A stretch of DNA of 64,000 nucleotides from Streptomyces naganishii JCM 4654 (GCF_014650575.1 NZ_BMVF01000008.1:1-64000), one strand, 5' to 3'. Positions 47,037 through 56,204 are shown, counted from the stretch's first letter. Program-made: numbers and translations. The notes: generated from the letters alone by a model not told the origin.

Positions 47037-49034
47037 TCAGTCGCCGTTGCCCGGCGCCGGGGTCGTCTTCTGGATCTGCATCAGGAACTCGATGTTCGAC
47101 TTGGTCTGCTTCATCTTGTCCAGGAGCAGCTCGATCGCCTGCTGCTGGTCGAGCGCGTGCAGCACCCGGCGGAGCTTCCAGACGACGGACAGCTCCTCGT
47201 TGCCGAGCAGGATCTCCTCCTTGCGGGTGCCGGACGCGTCGACGTCCACCGCCGGGAAGATGCGCTTGTCGGCGAGCTTCCGGTCGAGCTTGAGCTCCAT
47301 GTTGCCGGTGCCCTTGAACTCCTCGAAGATCACCTCGTCCATGCGGGACCCGGTGTCCACCAGGGCGGTGGCGAGGATGGTCAGCGAGCCGCCGTCCTCG
47401 ATGTTGCGGGCCGCGCCGAAGAAGCGCTTCGGCGGGTAGAGGGCCGTGGAGTCGACACCACCGGACAGGATGCGGCCGGAGGCCGGGGCGGCCAGGTTGT
47501 AGGCGCGGCCCAGACGGGTGATCGAGTCCAGCAGGACGACCACGTCGTGGCCCAGCTCGACGAGGCGCTTGGCGCGCTCGATGGCGAGCTCGGCGACCGT
47601 GGTGTGGTCCTCGGCCGGGCGGTCGAAGGTCGAGGAGATGACCTCGCCCTTGACCGACCGCTGCATGTCGGTGACCTCTTCCGGACGCTCGTCGACGAGG
47701 ACGACCATCAGGTGGCACTCGGGGTTGTTGTGCGTGATCGCGTTGGCGACCGCCTGCATGATCATGGTCTTGCCGGTCTTCGGCGGGGCCACGATCAGAC
47801 CGCGCTGGCCCTTGCCGATCGGCGAGACGAGGTCGATGATCCGCGTCGTCAGCACGCCCGGGTCGGTCTCCAGGCGGAGCCGGTCCTGCGGGTACAGCGG
47901 CGTCAGCTTGTTGAACTCCGGCCGCCCGCGGCCGTGTTCGGGCGCCATGCCGTTGACGGAGTCCAGGCGCACCAGCGCGTTGAACTTCTCGCGGCGCTCG
48001 CCCTCCTTGGGCTGGCGCACGGCGCCGGTGACGTGGTCGCCCTTGCGCAGGCCGTTCTTGCGGACCTGGGCGAGGGAGACGTACACGTCGTTGGGACCGG
48101 GCAGGTAGCCGGACGTACGGATGAAGGCGTAGTTGTCGAGGATGTCGAGGATGCCCGCGACGGGGATCAGGACGTCGTCCTCGGTGAGCTGCGGCTCCTG
48201 CACGTCGTCGCGGCCTCGGCGGCCACGGCGGTCCCGGTAGCGGCCGCGGCGGCCACGGCGGCCGCCCTCGAAGTCGTCGTCGTCCTGCGGGCCGTTGTTC
48301 CGGTCCTGGCGGCCGCCGCCCTGCTGCTGGTTCTGCTGCTGGCGCTGGCCGCCCTGGCCCTGCTGGTCGTCGCCCTTGCGGCGGTCACGGTCGCGGTCCC
48401 GGTCACGGTCACGGTCGCGGCCGCGCTCACGGCGGTCGCGGCGGCGGCCCTCGCCGCCGTCACCGGCGTCGCCCTGGCCCTGCTGCTGCGGCTGCTGGGC
48501 GGCCTGCTGCTGGGCGGGGGTCTCGGCCCTGGGCTCGCTCTTGGCCTCGGCGGCGCCGGTCTCGGCACCGGCCGCCGGGGCGCCGGCCTCGGCGGTCGCA
48601 CGGCGCCGGCGGCGCTCGACGGGAGCGTCGTCGCTGGCGGGCTGGCCGGGGATCTCGATCTGCTGCTGGGCCACGGCCTTCTCGGCGCCGGCGTCGGCCG
48701 CCTTCTTCTCGGCGGCCTCCTCGCCCGTGCGGGCGCGGGAGGTGGAGCGGCGCTTCGGCTTGGTCTCGGCGGCGGCGTCGGCCTTCGCCGGGGCGGCGCC
48801 CCCGGCCTGCGCCTCCTTGATGACCTCGATCAGCTGGCTCTTGCGCATCCGCGCGGTGCCCCTGATGCCGAGGCCGGATGCGACCTGCTGCAGCTCGGCC
48901 AGCACCATGCCCTCGAGGCCGGTACCGCGGCGCCGCCGGGAGCCGGCACCGGTGGCAGGCGCGGAGGCGTCCGTGGCGGGCGCGGCAGCGGTCTCCTCGA
49001 CACGTGCGCCCATCAGATCGGTGGTGTCGCTCAC
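47037..49034 (-). CDS. rho: Transcription termination factor Rho, 665 aa
   Basis: This is a hexameric RNA helicase. An N-terminal Rho-N helix bundle (LEGMVLAELQQVASGLGIRG) is followed by an actinobacterial insertion of about 210 residues, Ala/Glu-rich and then Arg/Asp/Gln/Gly-rich, with an (RD) repeat and GGRRGRRGRYRDRRGRRGR. The cold-shock RNA-binding domain contains GYLPGPNDVYVS, and the ATPase has Walker A APPKTGKTM. GTG 49034 (VSDTTDLMGARVEE) is preceded by GGAAGGA. The insertion confers extra RNA binding in actinobacteria. A 413-bp leader separates it from thrB. Confidence 0.97.
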   Translation of the reverse strand: MSDTTDLMGARVEETAAAPATDASAPATGAGSRRRRGTGLEGMVLAELQQVASGLGIRGTARMRKSQLIEVIKEAQAGGAAPAKADAAAETKPKRRSTSRARTGEEAAEKKAADAGAEKAVAQQQIEIPGQPASDDAPVERRRRRATAEAGAPAAGAETGAAEAKSEPRAETPAQQQAAQQPQQQGQGDAGDGGEGRRRDRRERGRDRDRDRDRDRDRRKGDDQQGQGGQRQQQNQQQGGGRQDRNNGPQDDDDFEGGRRGRRGRYRDRRGRRGRDDVQEPQLTEDDVLIPVAGILDILDNYAFIRTSGYLPGPNDVYVSLAQVRKNGLRKGDHVTGAVRQPKEGERREKFNALVRLDSVNGMAPEHGRGRPEFNKLTPLYPQDRLRLETDPGVLTTRIIDLVSPIGKGQRGLIVAPPKTGKTMIMQAVANAITHNNPECHLMVVLVDERPEEVTDMQRSVKGEVISSTFDRPAEDHTTVAELAIERAKRLVELGHDVVVLLDSITRLGRAYNLAAPASGRILSGGVDSTALYPPKRFFGAARNIEDGGSLTILATALVDTGSRMDEVIFEEFKGTGNMELKLDRKLADKRIFPAVDVDASGTRKEEILLGNEELSVVWKLRRVLHALDQQQAIELLLDKMKQTKSNIEFLMQIQKTTPAPGNGD

Positions 49035-49447
49035 GAAGGGTCCTTCCCTGGAGCGGACGTCGGCCTGTCTGGCTCGGCGACCGGTTGTGCTGTCCGGCAT
49101 TGGCCCTTGCTGTGTGGACCTGCCGGGGCGGTGGTCCGCCAAAGCGGCGGAAGAGATTTCTGGTGACTGGCGCTTCCCCGACGATCCGTGGCACCGAGTG
49201 TCACAGTGTCACGTGGTCTGGTAGCACCGATTCCGGAGCGTGCCCGGTGGACCGCTCAGTGTCCGCGTACGACGTACTGCCCAGGTACGACGTTCACCAC
49301 ACAGTGCGGTTTGGGGGGCTCCCGGAAGAATGTCTGTCCCGGACGGGGACACGAAGCACCTCGCCATGGTGGGGTCGGGTGCAGACTTGAGATTAACACT
49401 ACCGGATCCAACAAACATTCCCCCTCTCGAAATCCGGTAATCGCGTG
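49035..49447 (-). promoter_or_regulatory. rho upstream region / leader
   Basis: This 413-bp non-coding stretch lies between thrB and rho. An AT-rich segment around 49390-49425 (minus strand TAGTGTTAATCT) is the most likely promoter. Downstream are short repeats (TACGACGT twice near 49270-49300; TGTCACAGTGTCAC near 49200). A long leader fits Rho autoregulation known in other bacteria, but no clear attenuator hairpin is visible. Confidence 0.5.
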
Positions 49448-50365
49448 TCAGCCCGCGAGAGGCAGCACGCTTGCTCCCTGCAGATCGAGGCTCAGCCGGT
49501 TGGCGGCCCAGCCGGTGCCCGCCAGTTGTTCGACCTTGTCGGCGGTGCCCGCGTCGGCCAGGGCCATGACGGTGGGACCGGCGCCGGAGATGACCGCGGG
49601 GATCCCGTCGGCCCGCAGCCGCTCCACCAGCGCCGCGCTCTCCGGCATGGCCGGGGCCCGGTACTCCTGGTGCAGGCGGTCCTCGGTGGCGGGCAGCAGC
49701 AGCTCGGGGCGCCGGGTGAGGGCCTCTACGAGCAGGGCGGCGCGGCCCGCGTTGACGGCGGCGTCGACGTGCGGAACGGTGCGCGGGAGCAGGCCGCGGG
49801 CGATCTCGGTGAGGACCGGCTTTCCGGGCACGAAAACCACCGGAACGATGGAATCGCGGGGCTCCATCCTGATGGCGCGGGCGGCGCCGGCCTCCATCCA
49901 GGACAGGGTGAAACCGCCCAGCAGACAGGCCGCCACGTTGTCCGGGTGGCCCTCGATCTCGGTGGCCAGCTCCAGCAGCGCGGTGTCGTCGAGGCGGGCC
50001 TCGCCGCCTATGGTCACGGCGCGCGCGGCGACGATGCCGGCGCAGATGGCGGCGGAGGAGGAGCCGAGGCCGCGGCCGTGCGGGATGCGGTTCGCGCAGA
50101 CGATCTCCAGGCCGCGGGGCTGGCCGCCCAGCACGTCGAAGGCGGTGCGCAGCGAGCGTACGAGGAGGTGCTTCTCGTCGCGCGGCAGCGTCTCGCTGCC
50201 CTCTCCGGCGATGTCGATGTGCAGACCGGAGTCGGCCACCCGGACGACGACGTCGTCGTAGAGCCCCAGCGCGAGGCCGAGGGCGTCGAAGCCCGGGCCG
50301 AGGTTGGCGCTGGTGGCGGGGACGCGCACCCGGACGGCGGCGGCGCGGAACGCTGGACCGGCCAT
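49448..50365 (-). CDS. thrB: Homoserine kinase
   Basis: This GHMP-family kinase of 305 aa makes O-phosphohomoserine for threonine synthesis. The N-terminal VRVPATSANLGPGFDALGLA and the ATP loop IPHGRGLGSSSAAICAG are diagnostic, and the C-terminal SGAGPTVMAL motif is present. ATG 50365 has AAGGAG 12 bases upstream. It lies in the order hom-thrC-thrB but is separated from thrC by 720 bp, so it has its own promoter. Tandem 14-bp repeats lie 66 bp upstream. Confidence 0.95.
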   Translation of the reverse strand: MAGPAFRAAAVRVRVPATSANLGPGFDALGLALGLYDDVVVRVADSGLHIDIAGEGSETLPRDEKHLLVRSLRTAFDVLGGQPRGLEIVCANRIPHGRGLGSSSAAICAGIVAARAVTIGGEARLDDTALLELATEIEGHPDNVAACLLGGFTLSWMEAGAARAIRMEPRDSIVPVVFVPGKPVLTEIARGLLPRTVPHVDAAVNAGRAALLVEALTRRPELLLPATEDRLHQEYRAPAMPESAALVERLRADGIPAVISGAGPTVMALADAGTADKVEQLAGTGWAANRLSLDLQGASVLPLAG

Positions 50366-50430
50366 CGCTCGTTGACTCTCCTTGAGCTGCGTGACGGTCG
50401 AATGGGATTCGACTGACGTTCGAGTGGGGG

Positions 50431-50467
50431 TTTTCGACAGGGAGTTTTCGACAAGGGGTTTTCGACA
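50431..50467. repeat. Three 14-bp tandem repeats upstream of thrB
   Basis: TTTTCGACA occurs at 50431, 50445 and 50459, each within a nearly identical 14-bp unit (TTTTCGACAGGGAG type). The even spacing of 1.3 helical turns and the position upstream of thrB suggest either a protein-binding array or a simple minisatellite. Confidence 0.75.
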
Positions 50468-51046
50468 GGGTCGGGGATTCCCGGGCCGCGCCACACGGAC
50501 GACGGCACCACGCCACGTGCGAGGGCATATGCGGCGGGCGGGTTCCCTACAGCCTATCGAAGGAAGGTTCTGTCGCGACATAGGGCGCACAGGAGGCGCA
50601 CGATGCGTGTCGAAAGCCCCCTGTGCCCCCTCCTCGGGGGTGACGCCGACGGCGTGGCCGGGGTTGCTCCGGGACCGGCGACCACCGCCGCGAATCGCCG
50701 CCGCGCATCGCCGCCACGCGACCTTGCCCCCGCGGAACCGCGGAGTCACTCCACGTACCGCACCCAGCGGGTGAGCCCACGCGGCGGGCGCGCGGACGGC
50801 ACAGCCGCGGGGCGGGTCCGCGCGCACACCGCGAGGTGCGTCCCGAGCCGCCGCCCCGCAGGGTGCCTCACGTGCCCGGCCCCGCGAGGGGTGCCTCACG
50901 CATCCGGCCCCGCGGGGCCCCGCGTATCCGGCCCCGCGAAAGCCCGCCCCACGCGACCGGTCCCACAAGACCCCGCAGGCCACAGCCCACAGCCCACCCA
51001 GCAAGGGACAGCACCCCGCGGGGAGCTCGCGCGCCCCGCGAGGGGC
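50468..51046. other. Non-coding GC-rich region between thrC and thrB
   Basis: I see no gene here. The stretch has low-complexity repeats, for example GGGTGCCTCACG twice near 50861-50900 and CCGGCCCCGCG several times near 50877-50937. It presumably holds the thrB promoter. A 26-codon open frame from 50603 reads through without any family signal. Confidence 0.45.
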
Positions 51047-51066
51047 ACCGCAACGCCCGTTGCGGT
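51047..51066 (-). terminator. Hairpin after thrC
   Basis: ACCGCAAC (51047-51054) and GTTGCGGT (51059-51066) form a perfect 8-bp stem with a four-base loop, 20 bp after the thrC stop. There is no T-run, which is usual for streptomycetes. Confidence 0.5.
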
Positions 51067-51085
51067 GGCCCCAGCCGCTGTCCGG

Positions 51086-52144
51086 CTACGCCAGACCCAG
51101 CCGCTCCGCGGCCGTCGCCGCGTCGACCGGGACCGTAACCGGCTGGGGTGCGCCGGCGACGGCCCAGTCGGGGTCCTTGAGGCCGTTGCCGGTGACGGTG
51201 CACACGATCCGCTGCCCCGGGTCGACCTTGCCCTGTTCGGCGGCCTGCAGCAGGCCGGCCACGGACGCGGCGGACGCCGGCTCGACGAAGACACCCTCCT
51301 GAGCCGCCAACAGCCGGTAGGCGCGCAGGATCTCACGGTCCGTCACCTCGTCGATGGCACCGCCGGACTCGTCACGCGCGGCCAGCGCGTACGTCCAGGA
51401 GGCCGGGTTGCCGATCCGTATCGCGGTGGCGATGGTCGACGGGTCCTTGACCACCTCACCCCGCACGATCGGCGCGCTGCCGGAGGCCTGGAAGCCCCAC
51501 ATCCGCGGAGTCCGCGCGGCCACACCGTCGGCGGCGTACTCCTTGTAACCCTTCCAGTAGGCAGTGATGTTGCCCGCGTTGCCGACCGGCAGCACGTGGA
51601 TGTCGGGCGCGTCCCCGAGCATGTCGACGATCTCGAACGCGGCCGTCTTCTGCCCCTCGATACGCACCGGGTTGACCGAATTGACCAGCGCCACGGGGTA
51701 GTTGTCGCTGAGCGAGCGGGCGAGCGTGAGGCAGTCGTCGAAGTTGCCGTCGACCTGGAGGATCTTGGCGCCGTGCACCAGCGCCTGCCCCATCTTGCCC
51801 AGCGCGATCTTCCCCTGCGGCACGAGCACCGCGGACACCATGCCGGCCCGCACGCCGTACGCGGCCGCCGAGGCGGAGGTGTTGCCGGTGGAGGCGCAGA
51901 TGACCGCCTTCGCCCCCTCCTCCTTGGCCTTGCTGATCGCCATGGTCATGCCCCGGTCCTTGAAGGACCCGGTCGGGTTCGCGCCCTCGACCTTGAGGTG
52001 GACCTCGCAGCCGGTGCGCTCGGAGAGCACCTGCGCGGGCACCAGGGGCGTACCGCCCTCACGGAGCGTCACGACCGGCGTGCTCTCGGACACCGGCAGC
52101 CGGTCCCGGTACTCCTCGATGATTCCGCGCCACTGGTGGGTCAT
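51086..52144 (-). CDS. thrC: Threonine synthase
   Basis: This PLP enzyme of 352 aa converts O-phosphohomoserine to threonine. The PLP Lys lies in NPTGSFKDRGMTMAI near residue 60, STGNTSASAAAYG binds phosphate, and PVGNAGNITAYW follows. It is the short bacterial form. ATG 52144 starts six bases after the hom stop, so hom and thrC form an operon. Translation is probably coupled. Confidence 0.96.
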   Translation of the reverse strand: MTHQWRGIIEEYRDRLPVSESTPVVTLREGGTPLVPAQVLSERTGCEVHLKVEGANPTGSFKDRGMTMAISKAKEEGAKAVICASTGNTSASAAAYGVRAGMVSAVLVPQGKIALGKMGQALVHGAKILQVDGNFDDCLTLARSLSDNYPVALVNSVNPVRIEGQKTAAFEIVDMLGDAPDIHVLPVGNAGNITAYWKGYKEYAADGVAARTPRMWGFQASGSAPIVRGEVVKDPSTIATAIRIGNPASWTYALAARDESGGAIDEVTDREILRAYRLLAAQEGVFVEPASAASVAGLLQAAEQGKVDPGQRIVCTVTGNGLKDPDWAVAGAPQPVTVPVDAATAAERLGLA

Positions 52145-52150
52145 TGCTGC

Positions 52151-53440
52151 TTACTCTCCTTCAACCCGCATGATGCTGGCGACACCCCGCACGGTGTCGA
52201 GGCTGCGCAGCGCCTCGACGGTGCCGTTCAGGGCGGCGTCGGACGCTCGGTGGGTGACGACGACGAGGGAGGCCTCGCCGTCCTTGCCCTGCTGGCGAAC
52301 AGTGTCGATGGACACCCCGTGCTCGGCGAACACGGTGGCGACCTGGGCGAGGACGCCCGGTTTGTCGGCGACGTCCAGGCTGATGTGGTAGCGCGTGACG
52401 ACGTCGCCCATGGGTGACACGGGCAGTGCCGCGTACGCCGACTCGCCGGGCCCGGTGGCCCCGCTGAGCCGGTTGCGGCACACGGCGACGAGGTCGCCGA
52501 GCACGGCCGAGGCGGTGGGCGAGCCGCCCGCGCCGGGACCGTAGAACATGAGCTGCCCGGCCGCGTCCGACTCGACGAACACGGCGTTGTACGCGCCGCG
52601 CACTGAGGCCAGCGGATGGCTGAGCGGGATCATCGCGGGGTGCACGCGCGCGGTCACGGAGGCGCCGTCGGCCGCCCGCTCGCAGATGGCGAGCAGCTTG
52701 ATGGTGCAGCCCATCTCCTTGGCGGAGGCGAAGTCGGCGGCGGTGACCTCGGTCATGCCCTCGCGGTAGACGTCGTCGAGGCGCACCCGCGTGTGGAAGG
52801 CGATCCCGGCGAGGATGGCGGCCTTGGCGGCGGCGTCGAAGCCCTCCACGTCGGCGGTCGGGTCGGCCTCGGCGTATCCGAGCGCGGTGGCCTCGTCGAG
52901 GGCCTCCTGGTAGCCGGCGCCGGTGGAGTCCATCTTGTCGAGGATGAAGTTCGTCGTCCCGTTGACGATGCCGAGGACGCGGTTGACCTTGTCGCCGGCG
53001 AGGGACTCGCGCAGCGGGCGGATCAGCGGGATCGCGCCGGCGACGGCGGCCTCGTAGTACAGGTCCTTGCCGTTCTCCTCCGCCGCGGCGTGCAGGGCGG
53101 CCCCGTCCTGGGCGAGCAGGGCCTTGTTGGCGGAGACGACGGAGGCGCCGTGCTCGAAGGCGGCGGTGATGAGGGTCCGGGCGGGCTCGATACCGCCGAT
53201 CACCTCGACCACTACGTCGATGTCGCCCCGTTTGACGAGGGCGGTCGCGTCGGTGGTGACGAGGGCCGGGTCGATGCCCTCGCGCACCTTGCCGGGCCGC
53301 CGCACGGCGACCCCGGCGAGCTCCACCGGGGCCCCGATCCTGGCCGCGAGATCGTCGGCGTGCGTCGTCATGATGCGCGCCACCTCTGAGCCGACGACCC
53401 CACAGCCCAGCAGCGCCACCTTCAGCGGACGCGTACGCAT
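52151..53440 (-). CDS. hom: Homoserine dehydrogenase
   Basis: This enzyme reduces aspartate semialdehyde to homoserine, the branch point to Thr/Met. At 429 aa, the Rossmann motif LLGCGVVGSEV is at the N terminus, the catalytic region GIVNGTTNFILDKM follows, and a C-terminal ACT domain (YHISLDVADKPGVLAQVATV) allows threonine feedback. ATG 53440 is chosen; another ATG at 53443 is too close to the GAGG site. A hairpin and a minisatellite separate it from lysA upstream. Confidence 0.96.
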   Translation of the reverse strand: MRTRPLKVALLGCGVVGSEVARIMTTHADDLAARIGAPVELAGVAVRRPGKVREGIDPALVTTDATALVKRGDIDVVVEVIGGIEPARTLITAAFEHGASVVSANKALLAQDGAALHAAAEENGKDLYYEAAVAGAIPLIRPLRESLAGDKVNRVLGIVNGTTNFILDKMDSTGAGYQEALDEATALGYAEADPTADVEGFDAAAKAAILAGIAFHTRVRLDDVYREGMTEVTAADFASAKEMGCTIKLLAICERAADGASVTARVHPAMIPLSHPLASVRGAYNAVFVESDAAGQLMFYGPGAGGSPTASAVLGDLVAVCRNRLSGATGPGESAYAALPVSPMGDVVTRYHISLDVADKPGVLAQVATVFAEHGVSIDTVRQQGKDGEASLVVVTHRASDAALNGTVEALRSLDTVRGVASIMRVEGE

Positions 53441-53552
53441 CATCCGACCTCGTTTCCTCATACCGTCTACGGTTGGACCAGTCTCACTCACCACACCGGA
53501 GTTTCTGCCTTTTGTCCGGATCGTGAGACGTTTATTTCATTTTCGCCGACCC

Positions 53553-53590
53553 GAAAGCCGAAGATCTTCCGGCATCCCCGGGCGGCTTTC
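53553..53590 (-). terminator. Possible lysA terminator
   Basis: GAAAGCCG (53553-53560) and CGGCTTTC (53583-53590) pair around a 22-base loop with inner GC pairing. In the minus direction they are followed by an A/T-rich stretch. The hairpin lies about 110 bp past lysA, after the minisatellite. Confidence 0.5.
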
Positions 53591-53600
53591 CCAGCCCCCG

Positions 53601-53699
53601 GCTTTCTCCGCCACCAGCCTTCTCCGTCACCGCCACCAGCCTTCTCCGCCACCGCCACCAGCCTTCTCCGCCACCGGCTTGCTCCGCCACCGGCCTTCT
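53601..53699. repeat. Minisatellite after lysA (16/22-bp units)
   Basis: Units of the form GCCTTCTCCGCCACC with an optional GCCACCA extension recur at about 53601, 53617, 53639, 53661, 53677 and 53693. The array begins exactly at the lysA stop codon. In the minus strand it reads as Gly/Glu/Lys-type repeats, but it lies after the stop and is not translated as part of LysA. Confidence 0.8.
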
Positions 53700-55090
53700 C
53701 ACCCGACATCGAGACGGAGAAGGTCCTCCTCCGTCTCCCGCCGCACGATCACCCGCGCCTGACCGTCCGCGACCGCGACGACCGGCGGACGCAGCGCGTG
53801 GTTGTAGTTGCTGGCCATGGACCGGCAGTACGCACCGGTCGCGGGCACGGCGATCAGATCGCCGGGCGCCAGGTCGGCCGGCAGGAACGCGTCCTTCACC
53901 ACGATGTCCCCGCTCTCGCAGTGCTTGCCGACGACACGCACGAGCATGGGCGCCGCGTCGGAGGTGCGGGAGACGAGCGCCACGCTGTACTCGGCGTCGT
54001 AGAGCGCGGTGCGGATGTTGTCGGACATCCCGCCGTCGACGGAGACGTACGTCCGCAGCCCCTCGAGCGGCTTGACCGTCCCGACCTCGTAGAGCGTGAA
54101 GGCGGTCGGACCGACGATGGCGCGCCCGGGCTCGACGGAGACGCGCGGGGTGCGCAGCCGCGCGGCCTCGCACTCCCTGGTCACGATCTCGGTCAGCGCC
54201 TTGGCGATCTCGTGCGGCTCGCGGGGGTCGTCGTCGCTGGTGTACGCGATGCCGAGACCGCCTCCGAGGTCGATCTCGGGCAGTTCGACGCCGTGCTCGT
54301 CGCGGATGTCCCGCAGCAGCCCGACCACCCGGTGCGCGGCGACCTCGAAGCCCGACATGTCGAAGATCTGCGACCCGATGTGGCTGTGGATCCCGATGAG
54401 CTCGAGCCCGTCGAGCCGCAGCGCCCGCCGTACCGCCTCCGCGGCCTGTCCCCCGGCCAGCGGGATGCCGAACTTCTGGTCCTCGTGGGCGGTGGCGATG
54501 AACTCGTGGGTGTGCGCCTCGACGCCGACGGTGATACGGATCTGCACCGGCTGCCGCTTCCCGAGCGACTCGGCGATGTGCGCGACCCGGACGATCTCCT
54601 GGAAGGAGTCGAGCACGATCCGCCCGACCCCGGCCTCGACGGCCCGGCGGATCTCGGCCTCGGACTTGTTGTTCCCGTGGAAGGCGATCCGCTCGGCGGG
54701 CATCCCGGCGGAGAGCGCGGTGGCGAGCTCGGTGCCGGAGCAGACGTCGAGGTTCAGCCCCTCCTCGTCGAGCCACCGCACGACGGCGCGGGAGAGGAAG
54801 GCCTTGCCGGCGTAGAAGACGTCGGCGTCGGCCCCGAACGCGTCCCGCCAGGAGCGTGCACGCGCCCGGAAGTCCGCCTCGTCGAGTACGTACGCCGGAG
54901 TCCCGAACTCCTCGGCGAGCCGGGTGACGGGAATCCCCCCGACGGTGACGACCCCGTCCCCGTCCCGGCCGACGGTCTGGGCCCACACCTTGGGGTCGAG
55001 GGAGTTGAGGTCGGCGGGCGGGGCCTGGTAGTGCCCCTCGGGCAGTACATCGGCGTGACGGGGCCCGGCGGGGTGTGCGGAACGGCTCAT
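53699..55090 (-). CDS. lysA: Diaminopimelate decarboxylase
   Basis: This PLP enzyme of 463 aa makes lysine from meso-diaminopimelate. The PLP-Lys is in VFYAGKAFLS, HSHIGSQ and the GGGLGIAY loop bind phosphate, and CRSMASNYNHALRP follows near the C terminus. The first 45 residues are an actinobacterial extension. ATG 55090 begins MSRSAHPAGPRHADVLPEGH. It lies 22 bp after nrtL, so the two are co-transcribed, resembling the argS-lysA operon of corynebacteria. Confidence 0.97.
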   Translation of the reverse strand: MSRSAHPAGPRHADVLPEGHYQAPPADLNSLDPKVWAQTVGRDGDGVVTVGGIPVTRLAEEFGTPAYVLDEADFRARARSWRDAFGADADVFYAGKAFLSRAVVRWLDEEGLNLDVCSGTELATALSAGMPAERIAFHGNNKSEAEIRRAVEAGVGRIVLDSFQEIVRVAHIAESLGKRQPVQIRITVGVEAHTHEFIATAHEDQKFGIPLAGGQAAEAVRRALRLDGLELIGIHSHIGSQIFDMSGFEVAAHRVVGLLRDIRDEHGVELPEIDLGGGLGIAYTSDDDPREPHEIAKALTEIVTRECEAARLRTPRVSVEPGRAIVGPTAFTLYEVGTVKPLEGLRTYVSVDGGMSDNIRTALYDAEYSVALVSRTSDAAPMLVRVVGKHCESGDIVVKDAFLPADLAPGDLIAVPATGAYCRSMASNYNHALRPPVVAVADGQARVIVRRETEEDLLRLDVG

Positions 55091-55112
55091 GTTCGTCTGT
55101 CTCTCTGGTGTC

Positions 55113-56204
55113 TCAGAGGTGGTCAGGGGCGTCGATGCCGAGCAGGTACAGGCCACCGGCCAGCACCGTCCCGGCGGCTTCGGCGAGGGCCAGCCGGGCG
55201 CGGTGGGCGGCCGAGGGTTTCTCCTCCCCGACCGGAAGCACACCGGCGAGGAAGGGCAGCACGGCATCGGCGACGGTGACGAGGTGCCGGGCGAGAACGT
55301 CGGGGGCGCGGAGCTCGGCCGCGCGGGCGAGGATGCGGGGATGATCGGCGAGCAGCCCGAGCAGCGTTTCGGCCCCGGCTTCTCCCTCCGCCCCGCCGAC
55401 GGCCCCAGGCTCGGCCTGGAAGCCGAGATCAGCGGCGTTACGGCTCAGAGCCCGGGTCCGGGCGTGGGCGTACCGAACACGGAAGAGGGGATTGCTCTCC
55501 CGCTGGACGAGATGCGGATCGGCGGAGACACGGGGCCGATCATGCCCGGCGGGCAGCAGCAGCGCCCACCGCCCGGCATCGCGCCCGAGGGGAAGGGGAT
55601 CGGCGGGGGCGGGCACGGGCCGCACGGTGACGTAGGACTCGACAGGCGGCGTCCGTCGGCAATCGGAACGAGCGCCGAGCACGTCACCCCAGGCGGCCGG
55701 AGCCTCCCCGTCACAACTGGTACTCACGGCCGCGCCCTGGGCCCGGAGCAACCGCGCGACGACATCGGCGACGACGACGGCCCGGACCTCGCAGACGGGG
55801 CGAAGGTGGACGACGCACGACTGGAACGGCGAGCCGTCGGTCTGCGCCTGAACGCTCCCGTAGGCCACCCCACCCCGCAGAACCCGATCAACGAGGACGC
55901 CGGCCCGTGTACCACTGCCGTGGCGACGCAGAGTGATGTTGATGAACCCGGGCCCGGTGACGGAGATGTCATCGATGGCCTCGTCCTGGAGAAGATGACC
56001 ACGCAGCACCTGGGCGACCCGCAGGGCGGGCTGCCCGGCCGGCCTCGCCAGCTGAAGGGCGACGTTGCTGGCGTAGTCACCGCACCCCCCGGGCCGCGGC
56101 GGAGTGACCACGACCCGCTCAGGCACGGCGACGCTCAGCTCCCCCGAGTCGACAGCCCGACGCACCGCGCGCCGCACGGTACGGGAGAGCTCGACGGGGG
56201 TCAC
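55113..56204 (-). CDS. nrtL: ArgS-related anticodon-binding protein NrtL, 363 aa
   Basis: This protein is derived from arginyl-tRNA synthetase but is degenerate. The N-terminal Add-1-like domain keeps GDYASNVALQLA and GFINITLRRHG. The HIGH signature is lost (VVHLRPVCEVRAVVVADVV where ArgRS has PLHVGHLR...), and most of the catalytic domain and KMSKS are missing. The C-terminal anticodon-binding (DALR) region is retained (NPLFRVRYAHARTRALSR). It therefore cannot charge tRNA but may bind it. GTG 56204 has a weak ribosome site. It is the first gene of the nrtL-lysA unit; regulation of lysine or arginine pools is inference. Confidence 0.9.
   Translation of the reverse strand: MTPVELSRTVRRAVRRAVDSGELSVAVPERVVVTPPRPGGCGDYASNVALQLARPAGQPALRVAQVLRGHLLQDEAIDDISVTGPGFINITLRRHGSGTRAGVLVDRVLRGGVAYGSVQAQTDGSPFQSCVVHLRPVCEVRAVVVADVVARLLRAQGAAVSTSCDGEAPAAWGDVLGARSDCRRTPPVESYVTVRPVPAPADPLPLGRDAGRWALLLPAGHDRPRVSADPHLVQRESNPLFRVRYAHARTRALSRNAADLGFQAEPGAVGGAEGEAGAETLLGLLADHPRILARAAELRAPDVLARHLVTVADAVLPFLAGVLPVGEEKPSAAHRARLALAEAAGTVLAGGLYLLGIDAPDHL

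Noticed and set aside
51086..53440. thrC-hom as part of one long operon with thrB and rho
   Set aside because: Hairpins, a 720-bp gap before thrB and a 413-bp gap before rho argue for separate transcripts despite the common orientation.
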